NCBI GenBank assembly: GCA_024635955.1
Contig: JAGXHX010000063.1
Coordinates: 1-43,526, forward strand
Source: Bacillota bacterium
GTDB lineage: Bacteria; Bacillota; TC1
Reading direction: 5' to 3'
Length of the DNA: 43,526 nucleotides
The position numbers and the translations under genes were made by a program. Of the stretch, positions 9,734 to 19,568 are shown piece by piece. The notes beneath the pieces were generated by a model, which saw nothing but the letters and a program-made list of their open reading frames with translations, ran no database searches and was not told the origin of the DNA. How positions within the stretch are numbered: position 1 is the first letter of the stretch; the number at the start of each line of letters is the position of its first letter.

Positions 9734-10839
9734 TAATCTTTAATATAAATCCTTGGAATTCTTTCACTTAAATTACAATAAATTTCATAATTTATTGTTT
9801 CAAGTAAATCAGCAAAATATTCCACTGGATTATCCTCTCCATAAATGATTACTTCTTGTCCCACTTCAACATCATCAATATCTGTTAAATCAAGCATAAC
9901 CTGATCCATACAAATATTACCAATCAAGGGCACCTTAACACCATTAACTAAAACCTGAGCTCTGTTAGATAAACTACGAGCAAAACCATCAGCATAACCT
10001 ATTGGTAAAACACCGACCTTGGTTTTCCTTTTAGTAACAAAAGTTCCGCTATAACTTATAGGTTCTCCAATTTCTATTTCCTTTATTTGGGTAATAATCC
10101 CCTTTAAAGTTAGCACTTTTTTCAGGTTTAATCTTTTTATATTCTCATTTTCTGTTGATGTGGATCCATATAACATCAATCCTGGTCTGACCATATCAAA
10201 ATGAGCCTCTTTAAATTCAACCATAGTTGCACTATTGGCCAAATGCTTAATAACACTTCTGCCTAATACCTTCTCAGCTTTTTCAACAAAATTCTTGAAC
10301 CTACCAATCTGATAAAGGCTATAGCTTAAATCAGATGATCCACCATTGGCAATATGTGAGAATATACCATGGATATGGATATTACTCATTTTATCAATAG
10401 CTTTGATTATCTCCAATGTAGAATCATCATCATTAAAACCAAGTCTATTCATTCCTGTATCAACCTTTATATGAACCTTGGCCACCTTTTTCAAACTATG
10501 GGCAACTCTATTTAGTTCTTCAGCTTGTTTAAGGGAATATATTGTCTGCATTATATCTTCATCTACAACAATAGCATAATCGACAAATCTGGTATAACCT
10601 AAAATCAGTATAGGTTTTTTAATACCACCTTCTCTTAATTGATAAGCTTCTTCCATAATTGCAGCCCCAAACATATCAACGTATTCTTCAATTTCCAGAC
10701 TAATAGGCAAAGCACCATGTCCATAACCATTTGCCTTCACAATAGCCATTATCATAACTTCTGTTCCTACAAAATCTCTGATTTCTTTGCTGTTTTCTAT
10801 TGCTCTGTCCAAGTTTATCTCAGCCCAAATTGGTCTCAT
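9733..10839 (-). CDS. alr: alanine racemase
   Basis: AIVKANGYGHGA PLP-lysine motif, HIKVDTGMNRLGF, VRPGLMLYG, GYADGFAR, GNICMDQVMLDLT. Confidence 0.96.
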   Translation of the reverse strand: MRPIWAEINLDRAIENSKEIRDFVGTEVMIMAIVKANGYGHGALPISLEIEEYVDMFGAAIMEEAYQLREGGIKKPILILGYTRFVDYAIVVDEDIMQTIYSLKQAEELNRVAHSLKKVAKVHIKVDTGMNRLGFNDDDSTLEIIKAIDKMSNIHIHGIFSHIANGGSSDLSYSLYQIGRFKNFVEKAEKVLGRSVIKHLANSATMVEFKEAHFDMVRPGLMLYGSTSTENENIKRLNLKKVLTLKGIITQIKEIEIGEPISYSGTFVTKRKTKVGVLPIGYADGFARSLSNRAQVLVNGVKVPLIGNICMDQVMLDLTDIDDVEVGQEVIIYGEDNPVEYFADLLETINYEIYCNLSERIPRIYIKD

Positions 10840-10849
10840 AATCTACTCC

Positions 10850-12322
10850 TTAATATATCTTTTCCACTATTTTCTTTTCATCAATTATTTTTTTAACCCT
10901 ACTGATAGCCTTTGGCAAATAGTCAATCAAGTCACTTGCTATTAAACTTTCCCAGCCAACAACCTCTCCAGCCAAATCACCACTTAACCCATGTAAATAT
11001 GTTCCTAAAACCACAGCATCATATGCTGGTATATGTTGAGCCAAAAGGCCTCCAATTATTCCAGAAAGCACATCTCCACTTCCTGCTGTCGCCATTCCTG
11101 GATTTCCAGTTAAATTCACATTCACCTTATGTCCATCACTTATTAATGTTCTAAAACCTTTTATAATTGCGACACAATTAAATAAATTAGCCGCCTCTAC
11201 TACACTATTTCTACGTTCAAGAAGATCCCCTAATATCATTTCCATTTCCTTAGGGTGTGGGGTTAATACCACATCTCCTGCAATCCATTCTCTTTTTATC
11301 CAACCCTGTTTCAGCCAAAAAAGTCCATCTGCATCTATTAATACATTACCATTAAAAGTTCTCAATATATTTTCTAAATCTAAGGTCTTTATTCTTCCCA
11401 GTCCTGGTCCAATAATTAAAACGTCAATTTCTTTGTTAAGAAAATCTGACCAGTTTTCTAGCATCAATTCAGGTTCTTTACCTAAAACACCTTCAAAACT
11501 CTCAAGCCATAGAGTAACTGTTCCAGAGCCTACTCTTAAGGCTGATTTCCCAGCAAGTAACCCAGCACCTAACATTTCTTTTTTTCCACCAAGTATGCCA
11601 ACCTTACCATAAGTACCTTTATGACTTACCAATTCTCGCTTAGGCATCATTTTACCAGCTTCAACAGAAGTCAAATATTGAAGTTTATCCTCATCTCCAA
11701 CACTATTTTCCAATTGGGTTGCAAATTCCAACTTCACCAAATATATATTTTTCAATTTATGACTGAGCAAATGTCCAGTTTTTACGTAACCTAAGGCAAT
11801 TGTTAAATCAGCTTTTACGTAAAGGTTACCTTCTCCTGTATCACCATTTATTCCTGTAGGAATATCAATAGCTACCTTGGTGCTAGAACAGTTATTAATC
11901 CATTCAACAGCACTTTTTAGAATACCTTCAAGTCTACCTGAAAATCCAGTTCCTAATATTCCGTCAATTATTAAATCAGGCTTTGGTAAATCTTTATTAA
12001 ACAACATAGTTTCGATGCCCATTTTATCAGCTACTTGCAGATGCAGTTTTGCTTCTTTACTATAGCCTTCTTCAAAAAGAAGAATGATCTTAACTCTATA
12101 GCCTCTGTTAAAAAGTATTCTGGCTAAAGCTAACCCATCTCCACCATTATTTCCTTTACCGACAAAAATATAGATTGACTTTTCCTCAAGAATATATCGA
12201 TCATTTAAACAACTAAATATACCCAGTGCAGCTTCTTCCATCAAAACTACTCCTGGAAGTCCATAATCTTCAATCATCATTTTATCAATTTTTCTTGAAC
12301 CTTTATTGCTTAAACCTAGCAT
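10850..12322 (-). CDS. bifunctional NAD(P)H-hydrate epimerase / ADP-dependent dehydratase
   Basis: N-domain VGKGNNGGDGLALARIL, DGILGTGFSGRL; C-domain GPGLGR, DADGL, LTPHPKEM, GNPGMATAGSGDVLSGIIGGLLAQ. Confidence 0.95.
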   Translation of the reverse strand: MLGLSNKGSRKIDKMMIEDYGLPGVVLMEEAALGIFSCLNDRYILEEKSIYIFVGKGNNGGDGLALARILFNRGYRVKIILLFEEGYSKEAKLHLQVADKMGIETMLFNKDLPKPDLIIDGILGTGFSGRLEGILKSAVEWINNCSSTKVAIDIPTGINGDTGEGNLYVKADLTIALGYVKTGHLLSHKLKNIYLVKLEFATQLENSVGDEDKLQYLTSVEAGKMMPKRELVSHKGTYGKVGILGGKKEMLGAGLLAGKSALRVGSGTVTLWLESFEGVLGKEPELMLENWSDFLNKEIDVLIIGPGLGRIKTLDLENILRTFNGNVLIDADGLFWLKQGWIKREWIAGDVVLTPHPKEMEMILGDLLERRNSVVEAANLFNCVAIIKGFRTLISDGHKVNVNLTGNPGMATAGSGDVLSGIIGGLLAQHIPAYDAVVLGTYLHGLSGDLAGEVVGWESLIASDLIDYLPKAISRVKKIIDEKKIVEKIY

Positions 12323-12678
12323 TATCTTACACCTATAACAAAAGCCAGCGCATATTTTTTTTCATGGCTTATAGACACTTTAAATTCTTTAATACCTTTA
12401 TTTTCCATGGAAATTTTAGCCGATCCCTCTAAAGTGACCTTTCCTTTTTCCAAAACAATGATATTTTTTGCTTCCATAATGGTTATATCTTCTAAAATTT
12501 TAATTATACTTTCTTTAACTGCAAATCTTGCAGCCAAATAAGGTAGAGGATCCCTATGCTTGCAGGCATAATCCATTTCTTTAGGATTAAAGGCCAAGGC
12601 TCCAAGAGATTCTCTTTCTAGGAACTTTTTCATTCTTTTAACTTTTACAATATCTGTACCTATTCCTATAATTTCCAT
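12322..12678 (-). CDS. acpS: holo-[acyl-carrier-protein] synthase
   Basis: IGIGTDIVKVKRMKKFLER, YLAARFAVKESIIKIL, VSISHEKKYALAFV. Confidence 0.94.
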   Translation of the reverse strand: MEIIGIGTDIVKVKRMKKFLERESLGALAFNPKEMDYACKHRDPLPYLAARFAVKESIIKILEDITIMEAKNIIVLEKGKVTLEGSAKISMENKGIKEFKVSISHEKKYALAFVIGVR

Positions 12679-12682
12679 GCTC

Positions 12683-13324
12683 CTATTTTACCATAAAATC
12701 TCTGCCAATTAAATAACCATTATCCTTGAGCCATCTTTTAGATTGCCTATAGTCAGGTAGCAAAGCTTCAACCCTCAACCAAAAGGACTTACTATGGTTC
12801 CTTATTTCCAAATGAACCAGTTCATGGATATAGATATATTCAATAACTTCAACTGGTGCTTTAATGAGATTTATATTAATATTTATTTTTCCTTTTATAG
12901 TACAACTACCCCAGATAGTTTTTTGTTTTCTATAGGTGATTGAGGTCGGCTTGTTTATGTATGCCCATTTTAAGATAAGCTCATTAATTACGATAGAAAG
13001 TTGCTTTTTTAAAAAAACATCAATCTTACTATCATCTCCTATATATATATAGCCTCCTTCTAACAAAATCTTTTTCCCTTGGTTTTTAATAACTTTAATA
13101 TCTTCACCTTGATAAAGAAACATACCACTTTCAAAATAATTATTACTGATCCGATTTTTCTTTTCTTGTTCTAATATTTTTTCATTTATCCATAAATGAT
13201 GTTCTTTAAGTTCTAATTTAATTTTTTTATCAGTTAAATAATGAGGGGCTCTTACAACCACCTCATTTGATCCAACAGTTATTCCTATAGATTTTCTTTT
13301 ACTTCTAATTATTTTTAATTCCAT
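12683..13324 (-). CDS. YgjP/M48-like metallopeptidase domain protein
   Basis: IYIHELVHLEIRNHSKSFW zinc motif, KTIWGSCTIKGKINININLI. Confidence 0.9.
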   Translation of the reverse strand: MELKIIRSKRKSIGITVGSNEVVVRAPHYLTDKKIKLELKEHHLWINEKILEQEKKNRISNNYFESGMFLYQGEDIKVIKNQGKKILLEGGYIYIGDDSKIDVFLKKQLSIVINELILKWAYINKPTSITYRKQKTIWGSCTIKGKINININLIKAPVEVIEYIYIHELVHLEIRNHSKSFWLRVEALLPDYRQSKRWLKDNGYLIGRDFMVK

Positions 13325-13446
13325 TTAATTTTCCACTATTTCTTCAACTATTTTTTACTACATACTTATTCTAGAAAAATATTAAACAAGTTGCAATAGT
13401 TTTTATTCTTTTTTATTCTAAAAAAAATAAGTGAAGGATAATATGA

Positions 13447-14823
13447 ATGAATATAGATAAACATCTTGAAGAAAAAAGCATACCTGCCTTGCTTTGGCTT
13501 TATGCTCGTCCATCAATGTTTGCGTCTTTAATAACCGGACTTTATGGTATAATAGACGGTATTTTCATAGGGCAAAAGCTTGGACCAGCCGGTATTGCCG
13601 CAATTACTTTAGCTTTCCCAATAACTTCTTTGCTTATAGGTATAGGGGTTCTAATTAGTATTGGCACATCAATACTAATTAATAAGAATATTGCTTCTGG
13701 TAATCATGAAATGGCTAGGACCTATATATTTAAAGGCATAAACCTATTTTTTCTTTTTTCCTTTATAACAACTATAGGTGCTTTTTTCGCACCACAAATT
13801 ATGTCAATCCTTGGAAAGGGCACAAATGCTTACATAGTAGATCTAAGCCAAAGTTTTATATCGGTTCTTCTTTTTGGCAGTGTTATATATTTAGCTCCGA
13901 TTTTCTTGAATGATATCTTGAAAAATCTAGGAAAACCACGTGAAGCTATGTTTGCAATGATAGCTGGTACTATTACAAATATAATTTTGGATTATATTTT
14001 CATATTTATTTTCAATATGGAACTTGTTGGTGCGGCAATAGCAACAATAACCGGTCAATTAGTTGCCTCCTTAGTCATATTCTTATTTATAAGAAAACAT
14101 AGCATTTGGAAAATAAAAAGGAACAAATATCATTTAAAATACATGTCTTATCTTAATATAATAAAAACTGGTTTCACCTCTTTTATTATTCAAGTATCAA
14201 CAATGTTAATTTTAGTTATTCATAATAGATTATTTTTACAATATGGGCATGAACTATATGTATCTAGTTTTGGTATCATCGGCTATGCATTAACAGCATT
14301 TTGGTTATTGATAAATGGTTTTGTGAGTGGTAGCCAACCGATTATAAGTTTTAACCATGCTATAGCTTCAGGCCATAGAGTTCGCAAAACAGTGAAGATA
14401 AGTTTTGTCTTTATCATTGGTTTTTCGACCTTTTTCAGTCTTTTATTCTATATATTCCCTGAACAAATCATATCTATATTCAGTCAACATGATCCTCAAC
14501 TTTACAACATCACAAAAAGAGGTTTTTATTTAGTTATGTATGCTCTTCCATTTGCTGGCATAAATGTTTTAGTAGCAATGTACTTCCAGTCAATTGGTAA
14601 AAGTAAAACCAGTATTTTTTTGGCTGTATCAAGAGTTGTTTTCTTTATGTTGCCATTGATTTTAATTTTACCTAAAATGTTTGGTGTTAATGGTATCTAC
14701 CTAATCGTTCCCTTTTCTGAAGTTGGAACTGCAATACTTTCCATACTGTTCATTAAGCATAATCTAGACAAGGGGAAAGTTTATCTTTCTTCAGGGAGGT
14801 TAAATGAAAATAAAAATACCTAA
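13447..14823 (+). CDS. MATE family efflux transporter
   Basis: 12-TM protein; YGIIDGIFIGQKLGPAGIAAITLAFPI, GLGKPREAM-like loop, SGSQPIISFNHA. Confidence 0.92.
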   Translation: MNIDKHLEEKSIPALLWLYARPSMFASLITGLYGIIDGIFIGQKLGPAGIAAITLAFPITSLLIGIGVLISIGTSILINKNIASGNHEMARTYIFKGINLFFLFSFITTIGAFFAPQIMSILGKGTNAYIVDLSQSFISVLLFGSVIYLAPIFLNDILKNLGKPREAMFAMIAGTITNIILDYIFIFIFNMELVGAAIATITGQLVASLVIFLFIRKHSIWKIKRNKYHLKYMSYLNIIKTGFTSFIIQVSTMLILVIHNRLFLQYGHELYVSSFGIIGYALTAFWLLINGFVSGSQPIISFNHAIASGHRVRKTVKISFVFIIGFSTFFSLLFYIFPEQIISIFSQHDPQLYNITKRGFYLVMYALPFAGINVLVAMYFQSIGKSKTSIFLAVSRVVFFMLPLILILPKMFGVNGIYLIVPFSEVGTAILSILFIKHNLDKGKVYLSSGRLNENKNT

Positions 14824-15961
14824 TACATCTAAAATAATAATTGATCAACTACTTTACCATGGCTATGAAGCTGGTCTTGTTGGTGGCTGTCTGAGAAATC
14901 TAATTCTTGGAATTGAAGTCAAGGATTATGATATAGCTACTTCAGCAACCACCTCACAAATGAAGGAAATCTTTAACCATTTTACAATTATTACACTTGG
15001 TGAAAAGTACGGTACTTTAATAATTGTAGTCGATGGCGAGAATATAGAAGTTACCACCTTTAGAAAAGAAAGTGACTATTCTGATAATCGTCATCCTGAT
15101 AAAGTTGAATTTATTAGTAGTCTGGAAGAAGATTTAAAAAGACGCGATTTTACTATAAATGCCTTGTATTACAATGATAAAATTGGTTTGATAGATTTGT
15201 TTAACTCTGTCAATGACCTAAATAAAAAAATAGTCAAAGCAATCGGCGACCCAATTGAACGTTTCAGAGAGGATTCTCTACGTATTCTAAGAGGTATCCG
15301 TTTTGCCGTTAAACTTAAATTTAAAATTGAGACAGAAACAAAACTTGCCATAAAAAAATACTATCTTTCCCTTTCGAATATTCCTGCTGAAAGAATAGCC
15401 ATAGAATTGATTGAAATACTAAAGTGTTCAAACATAGAAAGAACCCTCAATGAATATTTACCTATTTTTCAACATATTGTACCAAGTTTAGGCTTGGTTG
15501 ACGGCAAGAAATTAGATAGTATGCCTACTTTGAAATTAAAACTTGCTGTATTTTTTTCTGCTTTAAATAATCCTAATGAAGCCTATGATAAAATGATGGA
15601 ATTGAAATTAACAGTTAGTTCTAGAATAAGAAAAAGTGGGTTAAGAGATATAGCCATTATAATAAACTATCTCCACAAAGACACTTCTAATATCTTCGAT
15701 GTATATAAAGATATTAAATGGAATAGAAGTCTTTTAGAAGATATCTATTTATTTACTAATAAGATTGAACTATTAAACAAACTACCTTCAATCAGCTATA
15801 AACAAATGGAAATTAAAGGAAAAGATATTTTAGATCTTGGTTATAGGGATGAAATAATACAACAAATATTAGATGAATGTTTCTATAGTCTCCTTACTGA
15901 AAAAGTTTCTAATATAAAATCAGCTTACTGTGACCTAATCACAGAAATATATCCTAAATAA
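14804..15961 (+). CDS. CCA tRNA nucleotidyltransferase family protein
   Basis: GLVGGCLRNLILGIEVKDYDIATSA, EVTTFRKESDYSDNRHPDKVEFISSLEEDLKRRDFTINAL, RFREDSLRILRGIRFA. Confidence 0.93.
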   Translation: MKIKIPNTSKIIIDQLLYHGYEAGLVGGCLRNLILGIEVKDYDIATSATTSQMKEIFNHFTIITLGEKYGTLIIVVDGENIEVTTFRKESDYSDNRHPDKVEFISSLEEDLKRRDFTINALYYNDKIGLIDLFNSVNDLNKKIVKAIGDPIERFREDSLRILRGIRFAVKLKFKIETETKLAIKKYYLSLSNIPAERIAIELIEILKCSNIERTLNEYLPIFQHIVPSLGLVDGKKLDSMPTLKLKLAVFFSALNNPNEAYDKMMELKLTVSSRIRKSGLRDIAIIINYLHKDTSNIFDVYKDIKWNRSLLEDIYLFTNKIELLNKLPSISYKQMEIKGKDILDLGYRDEIIQQILDECFYSLLTEKVSNIKSAYCDLITEIYPK

Positions 15962-16010
15962 GTTATAATTAGATTAGATCAGATTAGATACTAAAAAAGG
16001 AGAAAATTTT

Positions 16011-16322
16011 ATGAGTACAATTAGAATAACTAAAGATAATTTTGAAAAAGAGGTTTTAAAATCAGACAAACCAGTATTATTGGATTTTTGGGCTGAATGG
16101 TGTGGACCTTGCAGAATGGTTGGTCCAGTAGTTGAGGAAATTTCCAATGAAGTAGCTGGAACAGCAAGAGTTGGTAAAGTTAACGTAGATGAAGAAATGG
16201 AACTTGCTCAATCATTTAATGTAATGAGTATTCCTACACTTGTAGTTGTAAAAGATGGAAAAGTTGTTAATACAACAGTTGGATTCCAATCTAAAGCAGC
16301 TTTAATGAACTTGTTGAAGTAG
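16011..16322 (+). CDS. trxA: thioredoxin
   Basis: VLLDFWAEWCGPCRMVGPVVEEIS active site; SD aaaaggag. Confidence 0.96.
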   Translation: MSTIRITKDNFEKEVLKSDKPVLLDFWAEWCGPCRMVGPVVEEISNEVAGTARVGKVNVDEEMELAQSFNVMSIPTLVVVKDGKVVNTTVGFQSKAALMNLLK

Positions 16323-16330
16323 GAGCGAGA

Positions 16331-16612
16331 ATGATTAAAAATATTGAGATTCAAGAACTAGTAAATGTAGAAGAAAAAAGTAATATTATTGATGTTAGAG
16401 AGCCTTATGAACTAAATAGTGGCTATATTGAAGGGGCTAAAAATATTCCAATGGGAATTTTATTAATGGATCCCGATAATTATATAAACAAAGAACAGAC
16501 CTACTTTATCGTTTGTGCTTCTGGAAGCAGAAGTGGAAGAACATGCATGATGCTACAAGACAAAGGATTTAATGTAGTAAATGTTTCTGGTGGAATGTAT
16601 TCTTATAGATAA
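16331..16612 (+). CDS. rhodanese-like domain protein
   Basis: IIDVREPYELNSGYIEGAKNIPMG, YFIVCASGSRSGRT (Cys loop), VSGGM. Confidence 0.92.
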   Translation: MIKNIEIQELVNVEEKSNIIDVREPYELNSGYIEGAKNIPMGILLMDPDNYINKEQTYFIVCASGSRSGRTCMMLQDKGFNVVNVSGGMYSYR

Positions 16613-17316
16613 TATTCTTTTAAGAAATAAATGAAAAGGGTGTAGAGATATTTCTCTAAACCCTCTTCATTTATTATTTTAATTCGACCTCTACCTTGTT
16701 CAATTAGTCCTTCATTATGAAAGACTTTTAACATTCTTGTTACTACTTCTCTAGCACTTCCAATATTTTTTGCTATCTGTTCATGAGTTACTTTGATTTT
16801 GTTTTCACCTACTCTATCTGATTCTTCTAACAAAAAACTCGCCAGTCTTTTTTCTATACTGCTAAACAAGACTTCCTCTATGGCATACATAACTTCTGAA
16901 AATCTTTCCATTGCATTACGCAAAGAAAAGTTATCTGCAAAAACATTTTCTTGTGTGACTTTAGCAAATGCTGAAATATTAATTAGTAAAACCTGTGTAT
17001 CTTCATCTGCAGATATATGAACTTCAAAACTCATACTATTAAGAATACATGAGGCAGAAAGTATACAGATATCACCAGGGTAAAGTCTGTACAATGTAAC
17101 TTCACGTCCATCCTCTGATAGAATGAATACTCTAAGAACTCCAGATTTAATAATTAAAACGCCAAGACATTCTTCGTCACCACTATAAATACTATCCCCT
17201 TTTATAAAATTCTTTTCGATAATATTATTTAGGAGCATGTTTTTTTGTTTTCCTTCTAATTTATTCCAAAAAGTTAGATTTTTTTCAACTAATTTTTGAT
17301 TGTCTAAATTAATCAT
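16603..17316 (-). CDS. Crp/Fnr family transcriptional regulator
   Basis: cNMP-binding fold (EDGREVTLYRLYPGDICILS) plus HTH (KVTHEQIAKNIGSAREVVTRMLKVFHNEGLIEQGRGRIKI). Confidence 0.92.
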   Translation of the reverse strand: MINLDNQKLVEKNLTFWNKLEGKQKNMLLNNIIEKNFIKGDSIYSGDEECLGVLIIKSGVLRVFILSEDGREVTLYRLYPGDICILSASCILNSMSFEVHISADEDTQVLLINISAFAKVTQENVFADNFSLRNAMERFSEVMYAIEEVLFSSIEKRLASFLLEESDRVGENKIKVTHEQIAKNIGSAREVVTRMLKVFHNEGLIEQGRGRIKIINEEGLEKYLYTLFIYFLKEYYL

Positions 17317-18864
17317 TTAATTTTTTCTCCTTAAAAACTGACCATAATTTCCTAAAACTTCACCATTCATAAAGGCAATTTTACCAGCAATAATCACTCT
17401 TTCAATACCTATAGGATCTTTATTAAGACCACTATAACTTTCTTCATGGCTAATACTATTATAATCAAAAATTACAATATCGGCAATTTTACCTAATCCT
17501 ATAATACCTCTATTATTAAAACCTATTATGTGTCCACCAGTCATTTTATAAATTGCTTGTTCTAAGCTTATATCTTCTCTGTTTCTGACATAATCACTTA
17601 TCACCTTTGGAAAAGCACCATAAAGTCTAGGATGAGGTCTGCCACTTGGGAGACCATCACTACCTATAAATGTTTCTTCATCCTTTAAAAGAGTACTGAT
17701 TTCATCAATATCAAACATTTCTTTTACCACCATGGCAATTTTCCCATTTTCTTTTTTAAGAATATCTATCAATTCCCTAAAATTACTAACTCCATTCTTA
17801 ATTGCCAATTCCTCAATAGTATATCCATAAGTCGGCAAATATATATTTTCAAAACCTACCATTAAGGACATGTTATCCCAACCTTCGATAATAAGTTTTT
17901 TATCAGCAATTTTTTGTTCCACCAAAGAATAATATTTTTCATCTTCATATTTATTAAGTTCTCTATCCTCAGGGGGAAGGAGCTGATTTAAAAAGGTACT
18001 CCCTGTTGTATAAGGGTGTTGGTCCAAAGTTATTTTTACTCCCTCTTTTCTTGCTTTATTTATATAATTTAAGATGGCACTGGCCTCTATTCCAAAATCT
18101 TTATTCTTATATGATCTACAATGAGAAATATGAATTTTGGCGCTAGTTTCTCTACCTAAGTTTATAAACTCTTCTATAGACTTCAGCATGTCTACTCCAT
18201 GACTTCTTATATGAGCCATCATAATTCCATCATATTCTTTTGTCAGTTTAGCTAATCCTATTAATTCTTCATGACTTGCAAATACTCCAGGAAGATAAGA
18301 CAAACCCATTGATAACCCTAATGCTCCTTGCTGTAATTGTTTTTCATAAATTTCAAATAAACCCACTAATTCTTTAGGGGTTAAACTTCTAAACTCTAGA
18401 CCACTTATATAGCTTCTTAAAGCACTTAAGCCTATTAAATAGCCCATGTTATGGGACATTTTGCTTTTTGTCATATTTGTCAGGCTATTTAAATCGGTAA
18501 ATTTCCACTCACTCTTCAAATCGCCTAATATTGGTTGGGTGTATAATTTATACTCTTCCATAGTCTTCTCATTATAGGGTATTGGTCCTATTCCGCATTG
18601 TCCAACAATCTCTGTTGTAACACCTTGTTTTATTCTTGACAGTTTATAGTCTTCTTCTAATAAAGGTAAAAAATCACCATGACTGTGCATGTCAATAAAA
18701 CCTGGAGACACGATTAAGCCGGTAGCGTCATATACTACTCTACCGGCCAAATTTTCCTGGCTAATTTCCATTATTATATTACCTGTAATTCCAATATTGC
18801 CTTTATAGGCAGGATTTAAATTACCATCTACTATCAAACCATTATTTATAACTAAATCAAACAT
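17317..18864 (-). CDS. N-acyl-D-amino-acid deacylase family amidohydrolase
   Basis: VSPGFIDMHSHGDF, VTTEIVGQCGIGP, GALGLSMGLSYLPGVFAS, IHISHCRSYKNKDFG, LYGAFPKVISDYVR. Confidence 0.92.
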   Translation of the reverse strand: MFDLVINNGLIVDGNLNPAYKGNIGITGNIIMEISQENLAGRVVYDATGLIVSPGFIDMHSHGDFLPLLEEDYKLSRIKQGVTTEIVGQCGIGPIPYNEKTMEEYKLYTQPILGDLKSEWKFTDLNSLTNMTKSKMSHNMGYLIGLSALRSYISGLEFRSLTPKELVGLFEIYEKQLQQGALGLSMGLSYLPGVFASHEELIGLAKLTKEYDGIMMAHIRSHGVDMLKSIEEFINLGRETSAKIHISHCRSYKNKDFGIEASAILNYINKARKEGVKITLDQHPYTTGSTFLNQLLPPEDRELNKYEDEKYYSLVEQKIADKKLIIEGWDNMSLMVGFENIYLPTYGYTIEELAIKNGVSNFRELIDILKKENGKIAMVVKEMFDIDEISTLLKDEETFIGSDGLPSGRPHPRLYGAFPKVISDYVRNREDISLEQAIYKMTGGHIIGFNNRGIIGLGKIADIVIFDYNSISHEESYSGLNKDPIGIERVIIAGKIAFMNGEVLGNYGQFLRRKN

Positions 18865-18869
18865 TTTTT

Positions 18870-19568
18870 TTAAATCACTAGCTTTCTATATTTATTTTCC
18901 AAGGAATCGTTTAAGTCAGCCAATTCAAAATTTTCAAATTTTTCAAATTTTTTATCACAGGCCCACTTTATTAATATGTCGGCAAGTTCTTTGTTCTTTG
19001 CTAAAACAGGTCCGTGAAGACTAGTTCCAATAAAGTGTTTGTATAATAGTCCCTCTTTAAATTCCTCGTTCATTTTAGATATCACTTCATTAGTGTGTAT
19101 ATAGTGCTCATTTATGTTTTGATAGCCTACAAGGGCCAATTTCTGGCCTTCTATCTCTACATCCATGACTATCTGTCCTTCAATTTCCTCATCTAGTTTT
19201 TTTGTTACAAAATCAAGTATTCCAAGACCAGGAATTTCTTCTTCTTGATTTAATACTGTTTTCCCAAATAATGACAAGCTTGATCCAGTTACTAATAAAG
19301 GTTTATCACTATCAATATATTCCTTTAATTCCATTAACCAGTCTCGAAGACAATCTGCTACTAATCTCTTTTCTCGATTTTTGCCACCGCCTATATATAT
19401 TAGGTCAAGTTCATCAAATTCAATATTTTCATTAATTGCGTATTCTCTTACTTCAACATCTATATTTCTCTCTAATAGTCTAGTTTTCAAAACTTCAACA
19501 TTCCCAGCATCTCCGAAGGAGTTTAACTGCTCTTTAAAGAGATGACCTATTATTATTTTCTCGTCCAT
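18870..19568 (-). CDS. gatD: lipid II isoglutaminyl synthase, glutamine amidotransferase subunit GatD-like
   Basis: IIGHLFKEQLNSFGDAGNVEVLKTRL, LIYIGGGKNREKRL, EQIHGP-like HGPVLAKNKELADILI; overlaps murT. Confidence 0.88.
   Translation of the reverse strand: MDEKIIIGHLFKEQLNSFGDAGNVEVLKTRLLERNIDVEVREYAINENIEFDELDLIYIGGGKNREKRLVADCLRDWLMELKEYIDSDKPLLVTGSSLSLFGKTVLNQEEEIPGLGILDFVTKKLDEEIEGQIVMDVEIEGQKLALVGYQNINEHYIHTNEVISKMNEEFKEGLLYKHFIGTSLHGPVLAKNKELADILIKWACDKKFEKFENFELADLNDSLENKYRKLVI

Noticed and set aside
15961-15995. Short attagat direct repeats upstream of trxA
   Set aside because: Low-complexity AT sequence too short to support a specific regulatory claim.
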